Shown here: one piece after another, positions 1 to 7,905 of the stretch
How positions within the stretch are numbered: position 1 is the first letter of the stretch
How the letters are laid out: each line of letters starts with the position of its first letter
Assembly (NCBI GenBank): GCA_026785765.1
Contig: JAJAZK010000130.1
Span: forward strand, 1-19,787
Direction of reading: 5' to 3'
Length of the DNA stretch: 19,787 nt
DNA from: Rhodoferax sp.
Lineage (GTDB): Bacteria; Pseudomonadota; Gammaproteobacteria; Burkholderiales; Burkholderiaceae_C
Made by a program: the position numbers and the translations under genes
Notes under the pieces: generated by a model
Database searches by the model: none
Seen by the model: only the letters and a program-made list of their open reading frames with translations
What the model was told of the DNA's origin: nothing

Positions 1-1
1 A

Positions 2-325
2 ACCGCCTGGCAACCCCCCCCCCCCCCCCCCGCGCCCCCCGGGGGGGGCAACCCCCCCGCGGCCGCGACCAGCCCGAAAGACTGGACGATTACGCGTCCG
101 GAACCCGTGAAGGTGGAGGTGCCGCCGCCTGAGCCGATCTCCAAAAGGCTGCTCGACTTCCTGCAGGCCGTCTGGCGCGCCAGCGGCAATGCGGTCGAAG
201 TTGCGCAATTGCAAAATCAGAATGTCTCGATCATGCAGAACAATCCGGCCGCATCGCCGGGGCTGCTGGCCAAGCAGGACATAACCTACTCTGCGAGCAA
301 GATTCGCAAGAACGAAAAGCTCTGA
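2..325 (+). CDS. 3' end of an unrecognised protein gene (cut by the window edge)
   Basis: A frame is open from base 2 to the TGA at 323-325 and has no start inside the window that I trust; the GTG at 107 has no ribosome binding site and lies in mid-frame. The visible 107 residues begin with a linker of Pro and Gly runs, then PEPVKVEVPPPEPISKRLL, and end in a charged tail rich in Gln, Asn and Lys. No catalytic motif, membrane segment or cysteine is visible. The style (proline-rich linker, then a short helical tail) would fit a secreted or envelope protein, but I do not recognise the family and give no function. The homopolymers upstream make the frame before about base 60 uncertain. Confidence 0.5.
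   Translation, partial: TAWQPPPPPPAPPGGGNPPAAATSPKDWTITRPEPVKVEVPPPEPISKRLLDFLQAVWRASGNAVEVAQLQNQNVSIMQNNPAASPGLLAKQDITYSASKIRKNEKL
14..58. repeat. Extreme C/G homopolymer low-complexity stretch
   Basis: A run of 18 C is followed by GCG, six C, eight G, CAA and seven C. In the frame of the downstream gene it reads as Pro6-Ala-Pro2-Gly3-Asn-Pro2. It may be a genuine proline/glycine linker, but homopolymers of this length are also typical sequencing or assembly errors at contig ends. Confidence 0.8.
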
Positions 326-367
326 GCCTCGCCGCCGCCCGGAGCCATACTTTTTGCGGCATGCAAG

Positions 368-2137
368 CTAGGAGGCAGACGCCAGCGCGGTGAGCGCAAA
401 GCGCGCCGGAGCACCTTCCGGCTGCGGCTGTAGTTCCCAGCGACTCGAATGGAATGCGGCGACCGACGGCCGGTGAGCGATCGACACGATGCCGCCACGC
501 GTCTTTTCCACCATCGCGATCAGTTGCCCGTAAAGAGTTTTTTCGGCTTCCGCGTCGAGCGCGCTGGTGGCTTCGTCGGCAAACACCCACGCCGGCTTTT
601 TCAGCAATACCCGGGCGATCGCCAGCCTTTGCTGTTCGCCACCCGACAGTTTCTGGCCCCAGGCGTCGATGCTGTCAAGCTCGGTTGCGAGTCGCGGCAA
701 CATGGCATCCTGTAGCACCTGTTGCATGGCAGCGTCGCTGTAGGCACTGGCTGGCTCGGGGTAAGCGAGCGCCTCGCGCAGGCTGCCATTGGGGAAATAC
801 GGCCGTTGCGGGATGAACATGCTGTTCTGGTTGCGCGCCACCGTGCCGCTGGCAAAGGGCCAGATCCCCGCCAGTGTGCGAAACAGGGTGGACTTGCCGC
901 TGCCCGACGGCCCCTGCAGCAGGATGCGGTCACCGGCGTTGACATGCAAGTTGGTCTTTGCCAGCAGCACAGCACCCGTGGGCAGCGCAACCGTCAGACC
1001 GGTCGCCTCCAGTGCGGCCGAGGTGCCAGTTTGCAGCGCCGGGTTGGCCTGCTCCGCCGCGCCAATCGCATCGTCAAAACTGGTCAAGCGGTCGGTGGTG
1101 GCGCGCCAGGCGGCCAGGCTGCTGTAGTTGTCGACGAACCAGCTCAGCGAGTCCTGCACACGGCCAAACGCGGAGTTGATCTTCATCAGGTCACCCAACT
1201 GGATCGCGCCACTGAAGTAACGCGGCGCCGCCACGATCATCGGGAACACCACCGCCGCCTGGCCGAAAAAGCTGGTAAACCAGATCAGGTTCTTTTGTGC
1301 CTTGATCAGCGCGAAGTAGTTTGCCAGCACCGACAAAAAGCGGGTCTGCAGATGGCTTTGCTCCACACTCTGGCCGCGGTCCAGCGCGATTGCCTCGCTG
1401 TATTCGCGCACCCGCACCATGTGGTGGCGGAAATCCGCCTCGCGGCGCTGCTGCTCGAAGTTCAGTGCGATCTGCGAGCGCCCGATGTAGTGGGTGATCA
1501 CGCTGCCGACCAGACAGTACAGCACCGCCATCCAGACCATGAAGCCCGGAATCGTATAGCTGCTGCCAGCCAGGTTGAAGCTGAACGCGCCCGACAGGCC
1601 CCACAGGATGCCGACAAAACTGACCAGGGTGACGCTGGCGTTGAGCAGCCCCATCGTCAGGCCGACCGTCTGTGCAGTGAAACCGTTCACGTCCTCGGCA
1701 ATGCGCTGGTCCGGGTTGTCCGGCGCCACCCCGGCCTTGGCAGAAAAACGCGCCAGATCCATCTGGTAAAAGGCGTTGCCGCCCATCCAGCGTTGCAGGT
1801 AGTAGGCGGTCATCCACTTGCGCCAGTTCATCTCCAGCAGTTGCGTCAGGTAGAACCGGTACACGGCAATGATGATCGCGATGAAGGCGAGGTAGCCGAA
1901 GCGGCCGATCTGGGTCCAGAACACCGCCTGGTCCTTGTTCTGCAGGCCGTCGTAGAACAGGCCGTACCAGTCGTTGAACAGGACCGCCATGTAGACCGAG
2001 CCCAGGTTCAGGGCGACGATGGCGGCAAACAGCCCGCGTGCCTGCCATTTTTCTTCGGACTGGAAGTACGGTGTCGAGAGTCTCACTACCCGCGCCGCGA
2101 AGGCCCGGAAACTGCGGAACTTGTCCATAAAAGTCAT
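368..2137 (-). CDS. SbmA/BacA/YddA-type ABC transporter, fused permease and ATPase
   Basis: A 589-residue half-transporter with membrane domain first and ATPase second; it is expected to dimerise in the inner membrane. Hydrophobic helices lie at about 37-55, 80-98, 155-182, 195-218 and 283-310, in the pattern of the SbmA/BacA-like membrane domain (ABC_membrane_2). The ATPase half shows Walker A GPSGSGKST (409-417), Q-loop Gln444, signature LSGGEQQR (497-504), Walker B ending in Asp521-Glu522 and switch His555. Length matches E. coli YddA. The start is supported by GAGG six bases upstream of the ATG; a second ATG three codons in is possible. It lies 30 bases after the 5'-nucleotidase gene on the same strand, so co-transcription is likely. 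Relatives move peptides or cobalamin-like substrates; the substrate here cannot be read from sequence. Confidence 0.9.
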   Translation of the reverse strand: MTFMDKFRSFRAFAARVVRLSTPYFQSEEKWQARGLFAAIVALNLGSVYMAVLFNDWYGLFYDGLQNKDQAVFWTQIGRFGYLAFIAIIIAVYRFYLTQLLEMNWRKWMTAYYLQRWMGGNAFYQMDLARFSAKAGVAPDNPDQRIAEDVNGFTAQTVGLTMGLLNASVTLVSFVGILWGLSGAFSFNLAGSSYTIPGFMVWMAVLYCLVGSVITHYIGRSQIALNFEQQRREADFRHHMVRVREYSEAIALDRGQSVEQSHLQTRFLSVLANYFALIKAQKNLIWFTSFFGQAAVVFPMIVAAPRYFSGAIQLGDLMKINSAFGRVQDSLSWFVDNYSSLAAWRATTDRLTSFDDAIGAAEQANPALQTGTSAALEATGLTVALPTGAVLLAKTNLHVNAGDRILLQGPSGSGKSTLFRTLAGIWPFASGTVARNQNSMFIPQRPYFPNGSLREALAYPEPASAYSDAAMQQVLQDAMLPRLATELDSIDAWGQKLSGGEQQRLAIARVLLKKPAWVFADEATSALDAEAEKTLYGQLIAMVEKTRGGIVSIAHRPSVAAFHSSRWELQPQPEGAPARFALTALASAS

Positions 2138-2167
2138 GCTCTGCCTCGATTGGGAACTGCCATCGCC

Positions 2168-3091
2168 CTACAGCGGTGGGTTGGAGATGCCGCTGGCTAC
2201 ATGGCCGGACGGCACATGGGCTGCCGCCGATTCGATGTGCCCGGTCTGGTCGTCAAAAAAGAAGTCCGGCTCGAACTCGCGCAGGAACTCGCCCTTGGCC
2301 AGGCCACCCAGGAACATCGCTTCGTCGACCTCGATGTTCCATGCCATCAGTGTGCGGATGGCGCGCTCATGGGCCGGCGCACTGCGCGCGGTGACCAGGG
2401 CGGTGCGGATGCGCATCGCCGCCGTGCCTTCGAGTTGCAGGCGCTGCAGGGCCGCCAGCAGCGGCTTGAACGGGCCCGGTAGCAGCGGCTGCGCGGCTTT
2501 TTCCGTTTCGTGGCGATGAAAGGCCGACAGCCCGTGGCTCTGGTAAACCTGCTCGGCCTCGTCGCTGAACAACACCGCGTCGCCGTCAAAGGCAATCCGT
2601 ATCTCATGCGGATGGGCCTCACTGGCGTGCGCCGACTTCGGGTAGACCTGGGCTGCAGGTACCCCCGCTGCGAGTGCGGCGCGCACGTCACTCAGGTGGG
2701 TGGACAGGAACAGATTGGCGTGTAAGGGTTTCAGGTAGCGCCAGGGCGGCTGCCCGCGGGTGAAGCTGCCGCGCTGTATGGCCAGTCCATAGTGGCTGGC
2801 CGAGCGGAACACCCGCATGCCCGACACCGGGTCGTTGCGCGACAGGATCACCACTTCGACCGGTTGCGTGTTGGTCCCCGCCATGTCTGGCTCGGGCTGG
2901 TTGAATGCGAGCAGTTTGCGCACCAGCGAAAACGCCACGCCCGGCTTGGCAGGCGTATCCAGGCGCTGCAGCTGCAATGCCATGTAGGCCTTGTCCCGAC
3001 CCTCTTCGAAAACAGCGTTTTCTTCCTCGAAGTCGAACAGCGCGCGCGAAGAGATCGCCACCACCAGCTTGCCTTCCAGCGATGTGGCCAC
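2168..3091 (-). CDS. Cytosolic 5'-nucleotidase (NT5C1-like family)
   Basis: A 307-residue soluble enzyme of the family containing vertebrate cytosolic 5'-nucleotidase 1A; it should dephosphorylate nucleoside monophosphates in nucleotide salvage and turnover. The family hallmarks are present in order: GKLVVAISSRALFDFEEEN near the N-terminus, VVILSRNDP (80-88), LKPLHANLFLS (120-130), the HAD-like IAFDGDAVLFSDEAE (166-180, Asp169 and Asp171 in the metal/nucleophile region), LVTARSAP (232-239) and FFFDDQTGH (277-285). Length is normal. The start is a GTG; no in-frame ATG lies near the conserved N-terminus and no strong ribosome binding site is visible. It follows ilvA after 108 bases and precedes the ABC transporter by 30 bases. 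Family assignment is firm; exact substrate preference is not known. Confidence 0.9.
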   Translation of the reverse strand: MATSLEGKLVVAISSRALFDFEEENAVFEEGRDKAYMALQLQRLDTPAKPGVAFSLVRKLLAFNQPEPDMAGTNTQPVEVVILSRNDPVSGMRVFRSASHYGLAIQRGSFTRGQPPWRYLKPLHANLFLSTHLSDVRAALAAGVPAAQVYPKSAHASEAHPHEIRIAFDGDAVLFSDEAEQVYQSHGLSAFHRHETEKAAQPLLPGPFKPLLAALQRLQLEGTAAMRIRTALVTARSAPAHERAIRTLMAWNIEVDEAMFLGGLAKGEFLREFEPDFFFDDQTGHIESAAAHVPSGHVASGISNPPL

Positions 3092-3199
3092 CTCAGTGTG
3101 TCCCGTTGGCGAGTGATGCGTCTGCGTGGCGCCGTGACGCTCTGCCGGGCGTCGCTTGGCGCGCTGCGCGCAGAGTCAACCGGACTTGATCGTGCTGCT

Positions 3200-4747
3200 T
3201 CATTGCTGCAGGAACATCCGGTAGGCCGGGTTGGCGGTCTCTTCAACATAGGGGTATGCCAGTGCTTCGAGGAACTGCGCAAACGCCCGCGTGTCGGCTT
3301 TTGGCACCTGCAGCCCGACCAGGATGCGACCGTAGTCGGCGCCCTGGTTGCGGTAGTGGAACAGGCTGATGTTCCAGCCCGGGCGCATCAGACTGAGAAA
3401 CTTCATCAGCGCGCCCGGCCGCTCCGGAAAGACGAATCGCATTAGCCTCTCATCCTTTGCCAGGGAGGAGTGGCCACCCACCATGTAGCGGATATGGTCC
3501 TTGGCCAGTTCGTCATGCGTCAGGTCGATCGCCGCAAAACCGTGTTTGCTGAAGTTGGCGGCGATCTTCGGGCTTTCACCCTTGCCGTGGGTGGTCAGGC
3601 CGACAAACACATGGGCGCTGGTGGCGTCGCTGATGCGGTAGTTGAACTCGGTCACATTGCGCGGGCCGCCGGGCAACTCGCCGATCAGGCTGCAAAAACG
3701 CTTGAAACTGCCGCGCTCCTCCGGAATGGTGACGGCAAAGAGCGCCTCACGCTCCTCGCCGACCTCGGCGCGTTCCGCCACGAAGCGCAGCCGGTCGAAG
3801 TTCATGTTGGCGCCGCACAGGATCGCCGCGTAGGTTTCGCCGCGCGTCTTATGGGTGGCGACATACTGCTTGATCGCCGCCACCGCCATTGCGCCGGCCG
3901 GCTCGACGATGCTGCGGGTATCCACGAACACGTCCTTGATCGCGGCACACACCGCATCCGTGTCCACCTTCATATAGGCATCGACCAGGCCACGCGTGAT
4001 GCGAAATGTCTCCGCGCCGACCAGTTTCACCGCGGTGCCGTCGGAGAACAGTCCGACATCGTTCAGGTTGACGCGTTTTCCGGCGGCCACCGATTGCATC
4101 ATGGCGTCGGAGTCGTTCATCTGCACACCGATCACCTTGACTGTCGGACGTACCGCCTTGATGTAGTTGGCCACACCCGAGATCAGGCCGCCGCCGCCGA
4201 TGGCCACAAACACCGCGTGCAACTCGCCCTGGTGCTGGCGCAGGATCTCCATTGCCACCGTGCCTTGCCCGGCGATCACCTCCGGGTCGTCGAACGGATG
4301 CACAAAGGTCAGGCCCTGCGCTTCCTGCAACTGCAGCGCGTGGGCATAGGCATCGGAATAACCGTCGCCGAACAGCACAATTTCGGCGCCCAGCGCCTTC
4401 ACCGCCTCGACCTTCAACTGCGGCGTGGTGGTGGGCATCACGATCACCGCCCGCGAACCCAGTCTGGATGCCCCCAGCGCCACGCCCTGCGCATGGTTGC
4501 CGGCGGAGGCGCAGATGACGCCCTTGGCGAGTTGCTCCGGCGTCAGTTGCACCATCTTGTTGAAGGCGCCGCGCAGTTTGAAGCTGCGCACCGGTTGCTG
4601 GTCCTCGCGTTTGAGCAGCACCTTGTTGTGCAGGCGCCGACTCAGGTTGCGTGCTGGCTCAAGCGCCGACTCGATTGCCACGTCGTAGACGCGTGCATTG
4701 AGTATCTTTTTCAGGTAGTCGGCGGGGGTCAGGTTCTTGGTCTTCAT
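3200..4747 (-). CDS. ilvA: Threonine ammonia-lyase, biosynthetic (threonine deaminase)
   Basis: A 515-residue PLP enzyme converting L-threonine to 2-oxobutanoate and ammonia, the first step to isoleucine, in the cytoplasm. The PLP lysine is Lys57 in RSFKLRGA, the substrate loop SAGNHAQG is at 81-88, and the phosphate-binding GGGGL is at 184-188. The C-terminal ~190 residues form two ACT-like regulatory repeats (one beginning LFAVTIPEERGSF, one beginning LMRFVFPERPGAL), as in E. coli IlvA (514 aa), so isoleucine/valine allostery is expected. I chose the ATG giving MKTKNLTPADYL, which matches the family N-terminus; an in-frame ATG 24 bases upstream (4771) is an alternative and neither has a strong ribosome binding site. 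It is divergent from the OsmC gene. Confidence 0.95.
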   Translation of the reverse strand: MKTKNLTPADYLKKILNARVYDVAIESALEPARNLSRRLHNKVLLKREDQQPVRSFKLRGAFNKMVQLTPEQLAKGVICASAGNHAQGVALGASRLGSRAVIVMPTTTPQLKVEAVKALGAEIVLFGDGYSDAYAHALQLQEAQGLTFVHPFDDPEVIAGQGTVAMEILRQHQGELHAVFVAIGGGGLISGVANYIKAVRPTVKVIGVQMNDSDAMMQSVAAGKRVNLNDVGLFSDGTAVKLVGAETFRITRGLVDAYMKVDTDAVCAAIKDVFVDTRSIVEPAGAMAVAAIKQYVATHKTRGETYAAILCGANMNFDRLRFVAERAEVGEEREALFAVTIPEERGSFKRFCSLIGELPGGPRNVTEFNYRISDATSAHVFVGLTTHGKGESPKIAANFSKHGFAAIDLTHDELAKDHIRYMVGGHSSLAKDERLMRFVFPERPGALMKFLSLMRPGWNISLFHYRNQGADYGRILVGLQVPKADTRAFAQFLEALAYPYVEETANPAYRMFLQQ

Positions 4748-4805
4748 GGATGATATCGACGGACAGGCCATGATAAGCCCCGCGCACTGGCAGAATCGGT
4801 GCAAC

Positions 4806-4813
4806 AGGAGGTG
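4806..4813 (+). promoter_or_regulatory. Strong ribosome binding site deciding the OsmC start
   Basis: AGGAGGTG ends six bases before the ATG at 4820. This excludes the in-frame GTG at 4799 as the main start, because that codon lies upstream of the site. Confidence 0.85.
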
Positions 4814-4819
4814 AGACAG

Positions 4820-5269
4820 ATGGAATGCACAGTCAGCTGGACCGGCGGCGCCGGCACACGCTCGGGTATGGGTTTTCTGGCCGAGACGGGCAGTGGCCAT
4901 ACTCTGATGATGGATGGCGCGCCGGACGCCGCCAAACCCGAAAACGGTGGCCAGAATCTGGCCCCACGCCCGTTGGAAACCCTGCTCGCCGGGGCCGGCG
5001 GTTGTACCGCCTACGACGTGGTGCTGATCCTCAAACGCGGCCGGCACGACGTGCGTAGTTGCTCGTGCAAGCTCAACGCGCAACGCGCCGAGACCGACCC
5101 CAAGGTGTTCACCGCCATCCACATGCATTTCAGCGTGTCCGGCAAAGGGGTGCCGCCCGTTGCGGTGGAGCGCGCCATCGCCATGAGCCAGGAGAAATAT
5201 TGCTCGGCCAGCATCATGCTGGGCAAGACGGCGGCGATCACGACCAGTTTCGAGCTGACGGAGGCGTGA
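4820..5269 (+). CDS. OsmC/Ohr-family peroxiredoxin-like protein, YhfA type
   Basis: A 149-residue cytoplasmic OsmC-fold protein. The two conserved cysteines are visible as Cys62 in LLAGAGGCTAYDV and Cys128 in SQEKYCSASIMLGK; in the OsmC/Ohr superfamily these form the thiol pair that reduces organic hydroperoxides. Sequence style (MECTVSWTGG start, SGHTLMMDG, ETLLAGAGGC, EKYCS) follows E. coli YhfA, whose exact substrate is not settled, rather than Ohr or OsmC themselves. It is slightly longer than YhfA through a short insertion before PRPLETLL. It is divergent from ilvA with about 70 bases between starts and convergent with the HicB-like gene, so it is probably monocistronic. Confidence 0.9.
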   Translation: MECTVSWTGGAGTRSGMGFLAETGSGHTLMMDGAPDAAKPENGGQNLAPRPLETLLAGAGGCTAYDVVLILKRGRHDVRSCSCKLNAQRAETDPKVFTAIHMHFSVSGKGVPPVAVERAIAMSQEKYCSASIMLGKTAAITTSFELTEA

Positions 5270-5327
5270 ATGGCGACCGGGGTGACGTCAAACGGCTGAA
5301 GCAGGACGGCAGGCGCGGCCAAGCTTT

Positions 5328-5660
5328 TCAGTGCGCTGCGGCTTCCAGGGTCTTTTCGACCCACTTGTGCAGGCTGACGCCACTGCGCGCTGCCGCCTTC
5401 ACGGCTGCTGCGTGAATAGCAGGCGCTATCCGCCGCACCAATTTGCCACTGGCAGGTTTCTCTGGCGCAGTACCCAGCTTGCCGCATGCCGCGACGTAGT
5501 CGTGGGCGGCTGCATGAAAGTTGGATTCAAACTCCACGATCGATTCGCCGTGAAAGGCGATGCTGTCATCGATATTCAGTACCCTGCCCAAAATGACCTT
5601 GTCCTCGCCGTCGAAAACCATGCTGGCGGTGTATTCGCTGTACTCCATTGTGTTCGTCAT
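5328..5660 (-). CDS. HicB-like antitoxin-family protein without visible HicA
   Basis: A 110-residue protein with the two-part HicB layout: a partially degraded RNase H-like fold at the N-terminus (about 5-60; YTASMVFDGEDKVILGRVLNI, then IAFHGESIVEFE and AAHDYVAACGKLG) and a ribbon-helix-helix-like DNA-binding tail (about 70-107; GKLVRRIAPAIHAAAVKAA, SLHKWVEKTLE). The PEKPASGKL linker is typical of chromosomal HicB proteins. In a complete module a ~60-80 residue HicA RNase is adjacent. Here only 59 bases separate this gene from coq7 upstream, and 58 bases lie between its stop and the convergent OsmC gene; neither can hold HicA. It is therefore an orphan regulator or a partner of a distant toxin. 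Confidence 0.85.
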   Translation of the reverse strand: MTNTMEYSEYTASMVFDGEDKVILGRVLNIDDSIAFHGESIVEFESNFHAAAHDYVAACGKLGTAPEKPASGKLVRRIAPAIHAAAVKAAARSGVSLHKWVEKTLEAAAH

Positions 5661-5720
5661 GATTTGACTCCAATGCGTTGCAAGAATTCGCGCACGGCCC
5701 TTGACACACTGCGGCAGAGC

Positions 5721-6365
5721 TCAGATCCGGTGCGCCACCGTCGTCATCACTTTCGCGGCGGCGCGCATCAGTTCCTGCACCGGACCAGGCAGTTCAATTG
5801 CCCCTGCGTGGCGCGCCTCGCTGGCATGTTGCGCCTCCTCCGCCTGCATCTGCGCCACGATGGCGCGTGAGGCGTGGTCGCCGGTCGGCAGCGCGTCCAT
5901 GTGGCCCTGCAAATGCGCTTCCACCTGCTTTTCGGTTTCCACCACAAAACCAACGCCGATCCGGTCGCCCAGACGCCCGGCCAGCAGCCCCAGGCCGAAG
6001 GCTCCGGCATACCACAACGGGTTGAGCAGGGACGGGCGCGCGCCGAGTTCGTCCAGCCGCTGGCGCGTCCAGGCCAGGTGGTCCGCTTCTTCAGCGCTGG
6101 CGCGCTCGAAATGGGCACGCAGCACCGGGTTGCGCGTGGCCAGCGCCTGCGACGCGTACAGCGCCTGGGCGCAGATCTCGCCCACATGGTTGACACGCAT
6201 CAGCGCTCCCGCTTCGGCTTTTTCAGCGGCGTCGAGCGTTGTCGGCTTTTCGGCCACAGTGGGGCAGGCGCGCGCCGCGTGGGGAGTGGCGAACAGGGTG
6301 CGCAGGGCAGAATCAGCGCTGGCCAGCAGCGCGTCGAGGGGGGTCGTCAAGGATTGGGAAGGCAT
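5721..6365 (-). CDS. coq7: Coq7-family demethoxyubiquinone hydroxylase
   Basis: A 214-residue membrane-associated di-iron monooxygenase that hydroxylates 2-polyprenyl-3-methyl-6-methoxy-1,4-benzoquinol, the penultimate step of ubiquinone synthesis. It shows the ferritin-like ligand pattern: NHVGE (Glu63), ExxH at Glu93-His96, Glu residues in VETEKQVEAHL (143-152) and a second ExxH at Glu177-His180. The hydrophobic stretch GAFGLGLLAGRLG (121-133) suits interfacial binding. Length and the LMRVNHVGEICAQALY motif are normal for proteobacterial Coq7. The ATG lacks a clear ribosome binding site. It starts next to the porin upstream region and runs away from it. Many Burkholderiales use Coq7 where enterobacteria use the unrelated UbiF. 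Confidence 0.93.
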   Translation of the reverse strand: MPSQSLTTPLDALLASADSALRTLFATPHAARACPTVAEKPTTLDAAEKAEAGALMRVNHVGEICAQALYASQALATRNPVLRAHFERASAEEADHLAWTRQRLDELGARPSLLNPLWYAGAFGLGLLAGRLGDRIGVGFVVETEKQVEAHLQGHMDALPTGDHASRAIVAQMQAEEAQHASEARHAGAIELPGPVQELMRAAAKVMTTVAHRI

Positions 6366-6606
6366 TGATTGATGGTAGCGCGGTCGTCAACATCTCACAG
6401 TCTTCCGCAAGATGCACCCAAGTCCGGTTCGGACCAGGTTGACGCAATCAGGGTCTCAACCAATTCGCAGGCAAAAAATCCCCAGAAAACAACACTCCTG
6501 CCGTGATGGTTTTTGCCTCATGGCCGGGCTTTAGTGGCGCAAGATTTTTTTTGTTGCGACCCTGCAACGAAAACAGCGGCGTCACACAAATTTATCCCTC
6601 AAGTCT

Positions 6607-6635
6607 TTGCCAAAACATGCCGCCTCTGGTGCAAT
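6607..6635 (+). promoter_or_regulatory. Candidate sigma-70 promoter for the porin
   Basis: TTGCCA (6607-6612) and TGCAAT (6630-6635) are separated by 17 bases, an acceptable but not consensus match. Transcription would start near 6642, leaving a leader of about 78 bases. This is a pattern match only. Confidence 0.35.
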
Positions 6636-6641
6636 AGCTGC

Positions 6642-6662
6642 AACTTCCTGAAACAGGAGGTT
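6642..6662 (+). promoter_or_regulatory. Stem-loop at the predicted 5' end of the porin mRNA
   Basis: AACTTCCTG and CAGGAGGTT pair over nine positions (one G-U) around an AAA loop. It coincides with the start site implied by the upstream promoter candidate. 5'-terminal stems stabilise some outer-membrane-protein mRNAs such as ompA; a similar role here is inference. The right arm contains AGGAGG, but it is too far from the porin start to act as its ribosome binding site. Confidence 0.4.
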
Positions 6663-6719
6663 GGCCCGGGGATCCGAATCTCTACCGGAGCCCTATGTTT
6701 AACCTTGGAGAAACTTGAA

Positions 6720-7781
6720 ATGAAAAAAACCCTAGTCGCAGTTGCAGCGCTTGCCTTTATCGGCGCCGCTTCTGCTCAATCCACTGTCACGCTGTTCGGC
6801 AGCATTGACGCCAGCGTTGGCAAGAACCAACTCAAGCAAACCGGTGTGTTCCCTGGCGCCGTTGCTAGTGACGTTGGCCCGAACGTGAATTCCGGTACGC
6901 AAAACGGTTCGCGTTGGGGTATGCGCGGTACCGAAGACCTCGGCGGCGGAATGTCGGCGATATTCAACCTGACCAGCGGCTTTAACGTCGACACGGGTTT
7001 CTCAGCCCAAGGCGGACGCCTGTTTGGTCGTGAAGCGTGGGTCGGCCTCAAGGGTGGATTCGGACAGGTGACCCTGGGTCGCCAAGTGACCATTCTGGCG
7101 AACGGCCCATGGGCCATCACCGGCGGGTACGCGAACTATGACGCATGGGCAAACACCACGTTCAACGGTGGTTTTGGTAATGCCGGCAGTATCGCGCATG
7201 ACGCGGTTCGCAAAGACAACTCGCTGCAGTACGTGACCCCTGCTTTTGGTGGTTTTACCGGTACCTTCATGTGGGCTCCGGGCGAGAACGGCATTGTCAA
7301 TGGCGCCAACAACAGCAATTACTACAGCTTGGGGCTGGGTTATGTGGCCGGTCCGCTCAACGTGCAGTTCGGTTACGAGACTGACAAGGTTCTGAACGTT
7401 GCAGCCCTGACTCCGAGCCCGGTCGGTAGGAACCAGAATCAAGTCGCTTTGGCTGCCACCTATAACCTGGGTGTTGCAACCATCGGTGCTTCCATCCAGC
7501 GTGCCAGCCTTGCCAACTTTGACGACCGTGGTTACGCTTTGAGCGTGTCGGCTCCTCTGGGTCCAGTTACATTGGACATTGAGTATGCCCGCGAAAAGAC
7601 CGACAACCCTGCCGGCGCACAGATTTCGGAGGCCAAAGCCCTTAACTTGCGCGTGAACTATCCGCTGAGCAAGCGCACAAAGTTTTACGCCCTGCTTAGC
7701 GATGGCAAGTCCACCACCAATGTAGTTGGTGCCAAGCAGGACCTGAGCCGCTACCAGGTTGGCGTTCGCCACGTGTTCTGA
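6720..7781 (+). CDS. Gram-negative trimeric porin, Burkholderiales type
   Basis: A 353-residue outer-membrane beta-barrel precursor for passive diffusion of small solutes. A signal peptide is evident: Lys2-Lys3, hydrophobic TLVAVAALAFIGA and cleavage after Ala-Ser-Ala19, giving mature QSTVTLFGSIDAS, the standard opening of this family (Porin_4/OmpC-like). Internal landmarks are GSRWGMRGTEDLGGGMSAIF and LFGREAWVGLKGGFGQVTLG. The chain ends in RYQVGVRHVF, whose terminal Phe is the BAM-complex recognition residue. The start at 6720 is supported by GGAG upstream and by the signal peptide. Codon use looks less G/C-biased than the neighbours, as expected for a highly expressed gene. It is followed by a strong terminator, so monocistronic. 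Confidence 0.95.
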   Translation: MKKTLVAVAALAFIGAASAQSTVTLFGSIDASVGKNQLKQTGVFPGAVASDVGPNVNSGTQNGSRWGMRGTEDLGGGMSAIFNLTSGFNVDTGFSAQGGRLFGREAWVGLKGGFGQVTLGRQVTILANGPWAITGGYANYDAWANTTFNGGFGNAGSIAHDAVRKDNSLQYVTPAFGGFTGTFMWAPGENGIVNGANNSNYYSLGLGYVAGPLNVQFGYETDKVLNVAALTPSPVGRNQNQVALAATYNLGVATIGASIQRASLANFDDRGYALSVSAPLGPVTLDIEYAREKTDNPAGAQISEAKALNLRVNYPLSKRTKFYALLSDGKSTTNVVGAKQDLSRYQVGVRHVF

Positions 7782-7828
7782 TTCCCATGCTGGCTTGAGG
7801 CCAGTGTAAGAGTTTGAAAAATCAAAAA

Positions 7829-7861
7829 GCCCCGCTGTGGAAACGCAGCGGGGCTTTTTTT
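7829..7861 (+). terminator. Strong intrinsic terminator after the porin
   Basis: GCCCCGCTG (7829-7837) and CAGCGGGGC (7846-7854) form a perfect nine-pair stem around an eight-base loop, followed by seven T. Five A precede the stem, so it could also work on the minus strand. It isolates the porin from the downstream small genes. Confidence 0.95.
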
Positions 7862-7905
7862 GTGGACCATGCGGCTGGCTCGTAGTGCAAGAGTAGACTT
7901 CTTCC

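Larger units (their letters stand above)
6366..6719. other. Intergenic region between coq7 and the porin
   Basis: 354 bases without a convincing gene. The porin frame is open back to about 6513, but that part has neither a signal peptide nor a ribosome binding site. The region is A/T-richer than its neighbours and contains an eight-T run at 6545-6552 followed by a short inverted repeat (GTTGC/GCAAC, 6553-6568), a candidate promoter and a 5'-leader hairpin (listed separately). GGAG at about 6707-6710 is the porin ribosome binding site. Confidence 0.6.

Noticed and set aside
722..2482. 586-codon plus-strand open frame across the ABC transporter gene
   Set aside because: It is antisense to a gene with all ABC motifs and runs into the next gene; its composition (Arg, Gln, Ala, His-rich) is typical of a shadow frame.
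3470..4753. 427-codon plus-strand frame over ilvA
   Set aside because: Antisense shadow of an unmistakable threonine ammonia-lyase.
5661..5720. HicA remnant before the HicB-like gene
   Set aside because: The frame ending in the ATGA overlap reads VREFLQRIGVKS, but it runs straight into the coq7 end and has no HicA motif (G-S-H-x-x-x).
6545..6568. T-run and GTTGC/GCAAC inverted repeat upstream of the porin as a terminator
   Set aside because: The T-run precedes the stem on the plus strand and no T-run follows it on the minus strand; a five-pair stem is weak.
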